From Ricordea florida (Eukaryota; Cnidaria; Anthozoa; Corallimorpharia; Ricordeidae), in NCBI GenBank assembly GCA_949710005.1, contig OX453272.1, positions 42,873,157 to 42,937,156 of the forward strand: a stretch of DNA of 64,000 bases, in the 5' to 3' direction. Below are positions 9,835 through 20,539 of the stretch, piece by piece (position 1 is the first letter of the stretch; each line of letters begins with the position of its first letter). Below the pieces are notes generated by a model. The model saw only the letters and a program-made list of their open reading frames with translations, was not told the origin of the DNA and did not search any database. The position numbers were made by a program, and so were the translations under genes.

Positions 9835-10680
9835 AAATTGTTCACAACGTGTTGGCACTGAGCGTTCAGCTTACAAACTCAAAGACCAAAAACCAAAAAG
9901 GTATCAAGCCAAGTTACACGGGAACCCTTTCAAAATTGAATTCGCAAAAGTTTTGTTTTTCTTGACAAAGAGAAGTTCTGAATTAGCATATCATTCTGCG
10001 AATGAAAAGTGAAAACAATGAGATGTAATTAGTTTTAAAAATCGCTCATTGAAAGTGGACAAGTACTTAAAACATGTTTACCTCTTAAGCATTGTTCCAC
10101 TGAGAGATGTTTGAGAAATTTACAAAACATGAATTAGGATTAGATCTTCGGTTAAAACACAAAGTTCTCTTGGTCGTAAAAATAGACAACTTTACAAACA
10201 GTGAGCGACTTTCGGCTGATAATTTGCAAATAGCCGCTTTGCTTGGAGGCAGTTTTTGCCAGGTTGTTAAGCCAGGAGGAACTGATTACAATAGCGGCAA
10301 TGGCCTCTTTTTAGGAAGAGGCGTTCTGCCACTTGGAACGTGACTCACACCGTGTTAGTGAAAGCTCTTTAAGCGTACAAAAGATACACTTGTTTTACTC
10401 ACGAAGCGCTAGTTTACCGTCACTATTTGTTTAACTGGACTTTACAACAAACAATTACGCAAATCATAGCATCCGCAAACTTAACCAGGGGTGGATGCTT
10501 TACTTACACTTAGAGCAAACAAACTGTTCGCCCTGTTGGCACTGAACGCTCAGCTCGTAGAGTCAAACAAACAGGAAGAAAGCGAATTCGGATGAGACCT
10601 AGTCGAGAAGATGAAGTTCTGATTTCGCATTTGACCATGAAAGTGAAGATAACGAGGTGTAATGAGTATATTGAAATGCG
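9835..10680 (+). repeat. Diverged direct repeat, about 670 bp period
   Basis: About 9835-10060 and 10505-10680 share words such as GTTGGCACTGA, CAGCT and GAAAGTGAA, and a sequence ending GAGGTGTAAT or GAGATGTAAT. The first copy straddles the inner edge of the left arm. The repeats could have mediated loss of the 1.57 kb segment missing from the right arm. Confidence 0.4.
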
Positions 10681-11187
10681 CTCATTCACGCGGTATCGAG
10701 CCGTTTTTGTTCAAAAGAAGACAAAGACAATGCGGGAAAAACAGTTAAAAACTTTGCCAAACGTGTCCGACGCAACTAAATTAAACACACTGGGCACCTT
10801 AAGAGTTTTGAAAAAACCCCGTAAACCTTTGTCTGCAATTGCAATAGAAAAGGGTAGTTTCAAGCCAAAACAAATCTTGTTTCATCTAGTTTTGATTTCT
10901 GTTATCAGGACTGCGTACGCTTGGAGCAATTTAAACTTGCTCTTTGAAAGCAGTTTCACCTTACGGCAGAACTCGGAGGTACTTTTCTAAATTGTTTACA
11001 ATAGTGACAATTTCTTCCTTTTTAGTACAAACCATCCTGCTCGCTCACGATGGAGCATTGCTCCTCAAATTCACAATAACGAGAGTCGGTTTCTCGGACG
11101 AAAACAGAAAGGCATGTTTTACTACGAGATGATAAGAATGAACTTTGTATAGGAACGTGCTCTGGAATAAGAGAGCAATCTATTCCT

Positions 11188-11250
11188 ACTCGCAAAAGAT
11201 GGAGCATTGCTCTCAAACTGCGCAAAAGATGGAGCATTGCTCTCAAACTG
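11188..11250 (+). repeat. 31-bp tandem duplication
   Basis: GCAAAAGATGGAGCATTGCT is repeated twice with CTCAAACTG between copies. A third partial copy of GATGGAGCATTGCTC lies at about 11050. Confidence 0.65.
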
Positions 11251-11342
11251 CAGAGTATCGGCATGGATGCTTGCATTAAAACCAAAACGTGTGTTTGAGT
11301 AAGGTTTCACAATAAACACCGACCAGAAGATCTTTTTTTTTG

Positions 11343-11343
<1 letters not shown>

Positions 11344-11391
<48 letters not shown>

Positions 11392-11392
11392 G
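11344..11392 (+). repeat. (GT)n microsatellite
   Basis: This is an almost pure GT run of about 45 bp, broken by a single A near its end. Confidence 0.9.
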
Positions 11393-11986
11393 CAACAAAA
11401 TACACAGCCCGGAGTGAATTTGGCGATCGGGGAGAAATTTCATAGTTCCAAGTTGACAATAATAGTTTTATTAACCAGCTGATAAAAATGTACAAATGCT
11501 CAATGAATAAAGAGGAAGGAGATAAGATGAACAGAGCTTGTCATGGAATGACTATGGATGTTTTTGTTTGCAACCAAATTTTTCAAGCACACCGTGGGTA
11601 ACAACTCGGCCAGACACGCTTGTTATCGACCACGCTGGGAAATTTTACTGCCAAATGTGGCCAAGTTGAGTGCACAATAGGTTGGTCAGCCGTAACACCC
11701 CACACAATACTTCATGAGTGTGACACTTGAAAGGCCATGTGTGTTTGGGCACTGAATATGTGTACGAATGAAGTATTAACCTTCCTGATTCGAACAAATT
11801 AAAAATGGCTGCTGTTGTGAGGCTACTTCATTATGCATGCTGTACTTGAATTGTCTTGGGAAGTTCGCGTGCAAACATTTCTTGCTCGGCTACAACATGC
11901 GTAATGAAGTAGGGACCTGAGCGGAAATCATTCCGAATATTATCCTCGGTGCACTTACTGTAGGCCGGTCTGAACTACTGTCTCTA

Positions 11987-12484
11987 TGGACAATTTAGAT
12001 AAAGGAAAAGTGGAGAAGGCTTACGAAGACCTTAAAAATCTTGTGGAGCCAATTACAGAGCCATTTCGGACCATCGAGGTCAAAACATAGGCATCGCGTT
12101 GGCCAGTACTACCCCATGATTTAACGCAAAGCAGAGAGATGGTACAAGCAGTTTATGAGAAGATTATCGTTTAGGTGTGCTCCGAGAAGTCCTTGGAAAG
12201 TTTTTATAAAGGTGGAATTGCCTACAGAATTATTCCAAATTATACGGACACTTGCGTCAACCACAAACTACGGCTTATTCACCGGCGAGACCAAAAGAAA
12301 CACAAGAAGGCTGTCTTGGCGTTTACGTCTTTTGCCAGGGCCGGTAAAAAGTCTTTTTAATAAGATTATGGGCACCTCTTACTCAGATGATGAGTTTCTC
12401 AAGAAGAAGTTCAAGAATAAGAAGAGAATTGAGGCTATTGTAAATGAGGAGAAGCAGTTTGGAATGACATACGATTTTGATTAG
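11987..12484 (+). pseudogene. Broken frame of unknown function in the large element
   Basis: An ATG at 11987 opens a lysine- and glutamate-rich segment (MDNLDKGKVEKAYEDLKN) that stops near 12090. Two further segments in other frames continue to 12484, the last ending KQFGMTYDFD. The three pieces could be one decayed gene, but no family is recognised and the joins are guesses. Confidence 0.3.
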
Positions 12485-12682
12485 GAAATTTTACAATTTG
12501 ATTTTTGTTATAGTGTTTGCAATATGCACAACTTCCCAATACACACATCGGTACTTCTGTAAGTTGTACTCATTTCCATGAGTTAAAGAGTACACATTTA
12601 AACCATGAACAATAACTTGTACTTGTTGATACAAAGAAAACATTTTGGTTCCTATTGTCTACGATGTTGTAGGTAACTTATA

Positions 12683-13058
12683 GTAGAGTGCACTCACTTT
12701 ATCTGTGAAACAAATAATACTAGCTACTACTAAATAGTGTTGATTAGACAACAGGAAACAAAGAAATTAGCATAATTTAACACCTATTTTGTACTGTTTA
12801 TATTTCACGGATTAAGTGTGTGCGCTCTAATACATTTATTTGTTTTGTTATAAGGTGCTCATGCTAAATTCATGAAATAAATATTACTAAAGATACAGCT
12901 TGCTAAACAGTGTAGAGTAAATACACTTAATTCCTGAAACAAACATAGTACAAAGTAGGCGATAAATAATGCTAATTTGTTTGTTTTCTATTGTCTCATC
13001 AACACTATTTATTATAACTAGTAATATTTGTTTCACAGATTTAGTGCTTCTACTCTAG
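12683..13058. repeat. Long imperfect hairpin built from a repeated TTTCA-GGATTTA motif
   Basis: 12683-12777 pairs with 12963-13058 as an imperfect inverted repeat. Inside it, about 12795-12835 pairs with about 12910-12950. Each arm contains versions of GTTTCACGGATTTAGTG or its complement. More single versions lie near 13090, 13780 and 13865. The region is AT-rich and non-coding. Confidence 0.55.
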
Positions 13059-14087
13059 CATAATTTAGTGCTATTTGCTGTGTAATTATACGTTCACTGG
13101 TTTAGAGGGAGCACTTAACCATTGTATATAAATATAAACACAAGGAATGAGTCAAATACAAATAACTTTTATTCCATTAAAGTCAAATACATAGACATTT
13201 TTTTTATAATCTCATAATCAGTATATATTGAGTATTTAAAGATGCATTTAAAACATACAAACATAAAATAGTTTTGCATTATTCATTGTTATGATTTCCC
13301 GGTCAATAGACAGTATTTGAAAAGGCACAACATCAAAGGCATAACAACTGTTATTGATTGGTTATAAATAGTTAAAATCAGTTATCAATCAGTTTTCCTT
13401 TTTTAGAGTAACAAAGTCAATTTATTTGAACTGTAAAAAAGTATTGGTGATAGTACTGCACTGTTTTTACTACAGTCAGTCATATTTCTTTTACAGTTTA
13501 ATGTGAATAGAACAAGTCTATCTCAAAATTACTTTTTGGCTCTTTTTAGCATATTTGTATGCAGAGCTTTTGAGTATTGATAGATAGATATATACTTTAA
13601 GTGGGTATTTTCAAATGAATAAATATAAAGTTAAAAAATAAAGTTAGAAAGCAAACACTAAAAGTGTGTAACATAACTAGTTCAAAATAAAAACAACAAG
13701 AAAACAAACTTATTAATTTTTTCCTTCTGCTTAATTTGTGCCATTCAGCTGTCCTAGCTAATTAAAGTAGTACTACTGTTTCATGGATTTAAATGCAATT
13801 TTTACTGTACATTTTTATATGTACACAATAGAACAGCAATGAAGCAATTAGAGTGGTTTTTATAAACCCATGAAACAAAAAAGTAATCAGAAAAGAGTAA
13901 TAGCCAGATTCACACAATAGAAAACAAAGTCTTGAGTTGAATGCATGCATGATTTCCATGACCAGTCCATGATTGTCAGGACAATATTACTTACTTGCTA
14001 ATTAATTCGGCTCGAATTCTTCCTCAAAGCATAATTTATTAAAATTGCTTTGATTTTCTTAAAAATTCTTCTTTTAATTCAGACCTC

Positions 14088-14204
14088 CTTTGAGCGAGAT
14101 CGCCTATGGGAAATCGCAGTTTTTCTGTAGTTTTGGTCGTTCTTCGCGGAGCTCTTCGCTTCTTGCTCCCCATCAGCCACAGCAGCACTCAATGCCACCT
14201 AAAA
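14088..14204 (-). CDS. Possible terminal exon, low confidence
   Basis: On the minus strand an acceptor-like TTTTTAG precedes an open segment (VALSAAVADGEQEAKSSAKN, then HRRSRSKEV) ending at TGA. The composition is basic and serine-rich. No partner exon was found, so this may be chance. Confidence 0.2.
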
Positions 14205-14591
14205 ATTCACCAATTTTGTGACAAATTTTCAATATTAAATAAATAACAATCAATGTTCTCGAGGTTCCAAAAATATTTAGTAGAGTCAAAAGTGTGGTTC
14301 TATGGTTTTAATTTGTTCATAAATCCTACACGAAGGCAAAAAAATAAGAAATAAAACAAGGTACTCACACTTCATATCGATGATTGCTCTTCAGATGTCT
14401 ATGCCAACTTTGCTCCGGAGCAAAAATGCGAAAAAAAAGTGAAAATATAGCAAATATGGTACGAGAAGAAAGCTCACGATGCGAAGAAACGATTTGTCTT
14501 TGGTGCAAAACAGATAAACTAGCTGCCAGGCTTCTATGGGCCAATAAAACTACAATACCAGCTGCGGATCGAATGAATCAATATCGGCCGA

Positions 14592-16203
14592 GCTCAATTG
14601 TCTCTTTAAGAGCCAATGTCGGAAAATATCGAGAATCTCAAATCAGTTCCAAAAATTCGAATTTTGGCTGATACCACCCAAACATCCCTTTGGGCGAACT
14701 ATTTCAAGAAACGATATTAAGAAATCCCCAAGCGCTTTACATTTTGAGAATTTTAGAAAAGTTCCAAAATTCGCAAAAAATACATTTTTTAATTCGGGAA
14801 ACGGGTGCAAATTTCAACATATTTCAACGAAACAGTACAAGCGCGCAAAAGCTCCTATTGACATGATATTACTCATGTATTTAGCAGACATCCACAGCTT
14901 CAAGACCCCGTAAAAAGGTTTTGCAAAATAACTATTTTAACATAGTTTCTGGCTTTTATTGTGTGCGCTCTGATTGTGTGTTGTTTTGGTAGTCAAAATA
15001 ACGCCCAACTTCAACCGTCAAAAGTCGATCCTGGTATGTCACAAATTGAAAAAACTACTATACCAAACGAAAGAACTGTTATTTTTTTAATTACACCTGA
15101 AGTTTTAGCTCTGCGAATTTAAACACGTGCGAGTAATAAAATTTCAACTTGTGCCCCCCAAGTCGCCTGTCCGCGACAAGAACGGGAATGTAAACAAAGG
15201 AAAACATATGCAAATCGAGGAGAAAATCGTACGGAAGTTATGACTTACCCCTCAAAGCGCAAAAAAAATTGATCGAATTCTGTTACCTTAACAGGTATTT
15301 CTATCTGAGAGACTAATAAAACGAAATTATCCGTCCAATAATAATAAAAAAGCTATAAAAAGGACTGGAGGGCTAGGGTCATGAAGTCGCCTCGGATGCA
15401 TCAGAACTCGTGTGTATGGTTCCGGAGGTAAAAAAGCTTCTAAAAAAGCTTTCAAAATGCACCATGGAGCAAGCAAACAATCTCAGTAAAAATAGACTGA
15501 TATTTTGAGGTATGATAGAAATGAACCATTGTAAGTTTATTTTTACAATTAAATAAAATGACAGAGGAGCGCCGGCCATCGACAGTTCGATTTTAAATGG
15601 TCCGTCCCTTGGCTATCGTACTCAATGTTAAGTACAAAAAACCGAAACAAGATTCAACGAACTAAAACATATATTACAATAACCTTTAAAAAGTATAATG
15701 CTAACTTGAGAATTAGATTTCCCGCATCGCAAAGTTTAAGTTATGTAAATATCAGGACTGTTTACTTACTGATCTTATGTCGTGTTACATGCTCCAAGTT
15801 CCACAGGAGAAGAGTAAAACCCTCCGTCTTGTTTATACATTTCATAAAAAAAGACTAACTTATTTGTTTCCTAGAACTATAGATAGGGAGTTAATAATCC
15901 TCCCATAAACACAGAAAACGAAGAAGCCAATTCGTCTCGTTTTTGGTGTTGTGTTACCTGTCACATTTTTCAAGTCACGTGTTTTGCTGTACACGGTTTG
16001 TGAAAATGAAATACAAAACACATTATTTAGTTATTTCTTTTAAGGTAGTCACCTGCAAAACATCGCACAACTGTCAATGAATAAAGAAGGACTGTGCAAT
16101 CAAAACTAACAGAATCTCCTGGAGCACACAAGCCATCTCCGTTTAAATTTTCATTAACAAAACATCATCTTCTATTCAGAATTTCCCGCTGTAACACAGA
16201 TCC
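14592..16203. repeat. Left arm of the nested inverted repeat
   Basis: This arm matches 16945-18545 in inverted orientation over about 1.6 kb with only scattered differences. It begins near TCTTTAAGAGCCA and ends near CCCGCTGTA. Two open frames that recur in both arms (15379-15579 and 15625-15858) have skewed composition and no domain, so I do not call them genes. It contains GGGACGGACCATT near 15598, the same word that starts the Harbinger-like MITE at 3127. Confidence 0.85.
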
Positions 16204-16497
16204 AAATCTCGGCATTAACGAAACATCTATCCTCTGAGAAATGCATACGGTCCTTGGAAAAACACACTCTTATGGATCTTACTAGAAGAGGGTGTCGGTG
16301 TCGTGCCAACCTTAAGAACCACCAGCGTTGCAAACAAACAATCCAGAGAACGTTTAACAGAGGGTGGGCCTTGCGACCCGCTAAGAAGGCGTACAGTTTT
16401 AGTGAAAAGCAGAAGGCCTACCTCACTGCTAAATTCAACATTGGTCAGTCCACTGGACGGAAAGTCGACGCACGTCTTGTAGCCTCAGGGCAATAAA
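16204..16497 (+). pseudogene. C-terminal fragment of a cnidarian-type zinc-finger protein
   Basis: The frame contains LSSEKCIRSLEKHTLMDL, a basic stretch, GWALRPAKK, and FSEKQKAYLTAKFNIGQSTG followed by RKVDARLVASGQ. I recognise the pattern KHL-x-K-C-x-LEK followed by W-AL and F-x-x-x-Q-K-x-Y-L-x-x-K-F-x-I-G-x-x-T-G-x-K-x-D. It is the C-terminal signature of a large family of uncharacterised zinc-finger proteins in corals and molluscs. The N-terminal part is missing, the reported start is only TTG, and the end is short. It sits in the core of the nested inverted repeat. Confidence 0.45.
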
Positions 16498-16944
16498 ATA
16501 TATTTTTGTAATTCTTTCCCACTCCAGAACTTTTTTAATGATCCGCCCGTTTCCTTATAAAAATGGAGCAGTGCGTGGCAGAGATTTGCCACACACCCGA
16601 AGAGGTACTCTACATGGGCCCTCCTCAACTGGTGTCAAACACTTTTTAGGATTAATACCCTTAAGGGTCATTGAAAGATATCACCAAAGCTCTCATGACT
16701 CTTGCGTGGTTTCTTCTTCTTTCTTTCCTTTCCTTAACTCAAGGGATGTCGGAAGAAGAATGACCCTGGAAAGGGGCTTGAGGGCTCCGCCGGCATGGGT
16801 ACGATTGGCACCCCTATTCAGGGAAGAACCTCCACCTACACCTCCACCTCCGAACGACCCACCTTCATGAGAGGGAGGGCGACGGGAAACTAAACATTTT
16901 ATGGGGATGGCCTAATAAAGTACAAGTTAGTTACGATTCGGATA

Positions 16945-18545
16945 TGTGATACAGCGGGAAATTCTGAATAGAAGATGAGGTTTTTGTTAATGAAAATTTA
17001 AACGGAGATGGCTTGTGTGCTCCAGGAGATTCTGTTAGTTTTGATTGCACAGTCCTTCTTTATTCATTGACAGTTGTGCGATGTTTTGCAGGTGACTACC
17101 TTAAAAGAAATAACTAAATAATGTGTTTTGTATTTCATTTTCACAAACCGTGTACAGCAAAACACGTGACTTGAAAAATGTGATAGGTAACACAACACCA
17201 AAAACGAGATGAATTGGCTTCTTCGTTTTCTGTGTTTATGGGAGGATTATTAACTCCCTATCTATAGTTCTAGGAAACAAATAAGTTAGTCTTTTTTTAT
17301 GAAATGTATAAACAAGACGGAGGGTTTTACTCTTCTCCCGTGGAACTTGGAGCATGTAACACGACATAAGATCAGTAAGTAAACAGTCCTGATATTTACA
17401 TAACTTAAACTTTGCGATGCGGGAAATCTAATTCTCAAGTTAGCATTATACTTTTTAAAGGTTATTGTAATATATGTTTTAGTTCGTTGAATCTTGTTTC
17501 GGTTTTTTGGACTTAACATTGAGTACGATAGCCAAGGGACGGACCATTTAAAATCGAACTGTCGATGGCCGGCGCTCCTCTGTCATTTTATTTAATTGTA
17601 AAAATAAACTTACAATGGTTCATTTCTATAATACCTCAAAATATCAGTCTATTTTTACTGAGATTGTTTGCTTGCTCCATGGTGCATTTTGAAAGCTTTT
17701 TTAGAAGCTTTTTTACCTCCGGAACCATACACACGAGTTCTGATGCATCCGAGGCGACTTCATGACCCTAGCCCTCCAGTCCTTTTTATAGCTTTTTTAT
17801 TATTATTGGACGGATAATTTCGTTTTATTAGTCTCTCAGATAGAAATACCTGTTAAGGTAACAGAATTCGATCAATTTTTTTTGCGCTTTGAGGGGTAAG
17901 TCATAACTTCCGTACGATTTTCTCCTCGATTTGCATATGTTTTCCTTTGTTTACATTCCCGTTCTTGTCGCGGACAGGCGACTTGGGGGGCACAAGTTGA
18001 AATTTTATTACTCGCACGTGTTTAAATTCGCAGAGCTAAAACTTCAGGTGTAATTAAAAAAATAACAGTTCTTTCGTTTGGTATAGTAGTTTTTTCAATT
18101 TGTGACATACCAGGATCGACTTTTGACGGTTGAGGTTGGGCGTTATTTTGACTACCAAAACAACACACAATCAGAGCGCACACAATAAAAGCCAGAAACT
18201 ATGTTAAAATAGTTATTTTGCAAAACCTTTTTACGGGGTCTTGAAGCTGTGGATGTCTGCTAAATACATGAGTAATATCATGTCAATAGGAGCTTTTGCG
18301 CGCTTGTACTGTTTCGTTGAAATATGTTGAAATTTGCACCCGTTTCCCGAATTAAAAAATGTATTTTTTGCGAATTTTGGAACTTTTCTAAAATTCTCAA
18401 AATGTAAAGCGCTTGGGGATTTCTTAATATCGTTTCTTGAAATAGTTCGCCCAAAGGGATGTTTGGGTGGTATCAGCCAAAATTCGAATTTTTGGAACTG
18501 ATTTGAGATTCTCGATATTTTCCGACGATGGCTCTTAAAAGACTG
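16945..18545. repeat. Right arm of the nested inverted repeat
   Basis: This is the inverted partner of 14592-16203. The differences are mainly point changes, for example Thr/Pro and Arg/Gly in the mirrored frames. The core between the arms is 16204-16944. No target duplication could be fixed at the outer edges. Confidence 0.85.
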
Positions 18546-18884
18546 GGTCAAGTGGACATTCTTTTGGCTGATAAAGGGGTAGAAATTTCCCACCGTGGAC
18601 TCTTCTTTTCATGCCAAGTTCCGTTGCAAATTGGTTGCAAACAAAAACATCCATAGTCATTCCATGACAAGCTCTGTTCATCTTATCTCCTTCCTCTGCG
18701 AATTCAATTTTGAAAGGGTTCCCGTGTAACTTGGCTTGATACCTTTTTGGTTTTTGGTCTTTAATTTGAGTTTGTAAGCTGAACGCTCAGTGCCAACACG
18801 TTGTGAACAATTTGTTTGCGGCCTTCAGTTTAACCTTTCGCATAGACTTTAGGTTTGTTTAGTGTTTCTTTGTTGTGCAATATT

Positions 18885-19208
18885 CTACCCATCGAAGTAA
18901 CTAACATTCAAAGGTTTGACTTCACTAGTTTTTGAATTTCGTGGATATGTGACTTGCTTCTCAAGTAGCTGTTTGCGACGTTTTAAATTCACCTTCAATT
19001 TATGAAATTCATTTATTGTTGCACCACGTATAAATGTCTGTTTAATAAGTTCCTGGGTTGTTTCATGGGTTACGGCCAGTAACCACGGAATAACGAGACT
19101 ATTTGTCGCAACAAATATCCAACAATCCTTCGAGGTACACTTTCGAACGAGTTGGATGTTGTCTACAAAAGGTCTTCTTTTTCTTGCAATATCATTCAAC
19201 GGATACAT
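18885..19208 (-). CDS. Arm-encoded protein of unknown function, right copy
   Basis: This copy is identical over its 107 residues to the left copy at 9440-9763. It points inward from the right end, as its partner does from the left end. The function is unknown. Confidence 0.4.
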   Translation of the reverse strand: MYPLNDIARKRRPFVDNIQLVRKCTSKDCWIFVATNSLVIPWLLAVTHETTQELIKQTFIRGATINEFHKLKVNLKRRKQLLEKQVTYPRNSKTSEVKPLNVSYFDG

Positions 19209-19626
19209 CCATGCAATGAATACGCGTCTTTGGCCTCGCCTGTTTGTTCATGGCACGTTCCAGCTCACTACAAGATCGATTTCAAAGCTTATTCAGACAT
19301 GGTATCACTTTCTCACCCAAACACAGTCGGTTAAAAACGATAATATAAAGCGTCCATGTCCAACGCAAAGAGTTGTTGGTTGATCATTTGTTCCATCCAT
19401 GCAGTTCCTTTATTTTCATAAATTATCAGCAGAAACGTTCAGTGACTGGTTTGTGTCATTCCGGTTTAACAGGAAAAAAAATTTCGGTGGTTAAAGTAAA
19501 GCGCCTTAAAGTATTTCTCGTACAAACTTGTATCCGATCTTCAAAAAACCTGTTTGTCTGGTTCCCAAAAGAACTAACGTATTCATACATTCATAATGTC
19601 AGTGACTCTTTCTCATCACAATTTCG

Positions 19627-19938
19627 ATGATGAGCTACTCCAAGTGTGAACTCTGTCTGAAAGATCTTGAAGTTATTACTCCTGCCTCAGGTGAACGTTA
19701 CTTACGTTGTTTGGACTGGAGACAATGTCCCGTCTTCTGTCATGAAGATAATATCCACGGTTATCATCAGTGCCTGAGAGATCGCGTGTTTCCTGACTAC
19801 AAGCTACAAGCGGGAGGTCAGGTACCTCTGTGTCACCACAAGGAAGTACCAACCACGAGAGTGTCAAGATCAGAGAAAAATCCATTCAGACCCTATCTTA
19901 CCTGTCGCAGAAAAGACAGTTGTCGATATTTTCAGTGA
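19627..19938 (+). CDS. Tandem GRF-like zinc-finger protein, right-arm copy, intact
   Basis: The 103-residue frame starts at the first of two adjacent ATGs. The C-terminal half has PLCHHK, then a basic spacer, then KNPFRPYLTC and DSCRYFQ. This follows the GRF zinc-finger pattern (C-x-H, then NPGR-F-Y-x-C and C-x-F-F). The N-terminal half has CELC, SGERYLRC and QCPVFCHED, which reads as a second finger of similar design. GRF fingers bind single-stranded or structured nucleic acid in APE2, TOP3A and NEIL3. A DNA-processing role for the element is therefore plausible but inferred. No basal promoter was identified. The protein ends at Phe-Gln, one residue before the usual Trp. Confidence 0.6.
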   Translation: MMSYSKCELCLKDLEVITPASGERYLRCLDWRQCPVFCHEDNIHGYHQCLRDRVFPDYKLQAGGQVPLCHHKEVPTTRVSRSEKNPFRPYLTCRRKDSCRYFQ

Positions 19939-20539
19939 GCAGATGAAGAGTCTTATTGTACATCCCATCACGGGCAGTCCAACAACCAACAACCGATAAA
20001 ACCCAAGCTACAGAGACAATTTGTCGTCATAGAAGATGTCAAAAAGGACATTCCACCATTATATCAAGCTACAGACAAGGACACTGGAGTCTCATTTTAC
20101 TATAATTGAAGGACAGTGTTACTGAACTGTATTTTTATTAGTGTGAACAATAAACTATTTTTTTTGAACGTGAAACTATGCGTTGTGTGGTTAATGTAAA
20201 GGTATATTCAGTATATTAGTGCCTTGCTGTATGCGCGCCTCAACATGCCCGGCCCGCATGCATAATTTCCTTTAAGAGGACAGCGATTTTCTCGGGCGTT
20301 TACTGTAATTTATACCCCTTTTTCCGGCGCTGTTTATGAATTCAATATGGCGACCATATCGTAATCCATTCAACATGGCAACCTTAAAGTCATATATTCC
20401 ATAAAACATTCAATATGGCGGTCGTAAAGTCATTCAATATGGCGACCAACTCCAAACTGTCTAATTATATGCATATGTCCTTGTTCTCCCTACTAGGCCC
20501 AAGCTCCGCTCTCTGGTCTAGAACGCCGTCTAATCTACT

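Larger units (their letters stand above)
7158..9946. repeat. Left terminal inverted repeat, interrupted
   Basis: 7158-7996 matches 19701-20539 in inverted orientation at equal length (839 bp). After the 950-bp insertion, 8947-9946 continues the match to 18697-19700. The two arms differ only by scattered substitutions and a small indel near 9885. A further short block, 11512 to about 11579, matches 18628-18696. The 1.57 kb between (9947-11511) is therefore present only on the left. Confidence 0.85.
9947..11511. other. Left-arm-only segment of 1.57 kb
   Basis: This segment has no counterpart in the right arm. It has no terminal repeats or target duplication of its own, so a deletion from the right arm is more likely than an insertion here. 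Open frames at 10107-10343 and 10592-10990 have no recognisable domain. It also holds two short tandem features listed separately. Confidence 0.5.
7158..20539. mobile_element. 13.4 kb element with long inverted repeats, Polinton-like ends
   Basis: The element starts AGTAGATTAGACGG and ends with the exact complement. CCTGAG is duplicated directly outside both ends (7152-7157 and 20540-20545). A 6-bp duplication, AG/CT termini and a size of 13-20 kb are typical of Polinton/Maverick elements. The arms are about 1.85 kb and nearly identical. Contents are two small genes in each arm, a damaged frame near 12.0-12.5 kb, an AT-rich hairpin region, and a second nested inverted repeat (14.59-18.55 kb). 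No polymerase B, integrase, protease, ATPase or capsid gene was recognised, so it is either a non-autonomous derivative or an unrelated class. Its 6-bp duplication would also fit Dada elements. The right flank is a LINE fragment whose continuation was not recognised on the left flank. Confidence 0.7.
18628..20539. repeat. Right terminal inverted repeat
   Basis: This is the uninterrupted partner of the left arm. It keeps the empty site for the 950-bp insertion at 19700/19701 and lacks the 1.57 kb segment found at 9947-11511 on the left. Confidence 0.85.

Noticed and set aside
15379-15579. Mirrored open frames in the nested palindrome arms (15379-15579 with 17565-17765, and 15625-15858 with 17286-17519)
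   Set aside because: They recur only because the arms are duplicates. They lack domains, and the composition is typical of AT-rich non-coding DNA.
18500-18640. Short plus-strand frame (LGQVDILLADKGVEISHRG) resembling the DKGF segment of DDE transposases
   Set aside because: It is only about 40 residues, shows a single loose motif and no other transposase block nearby.
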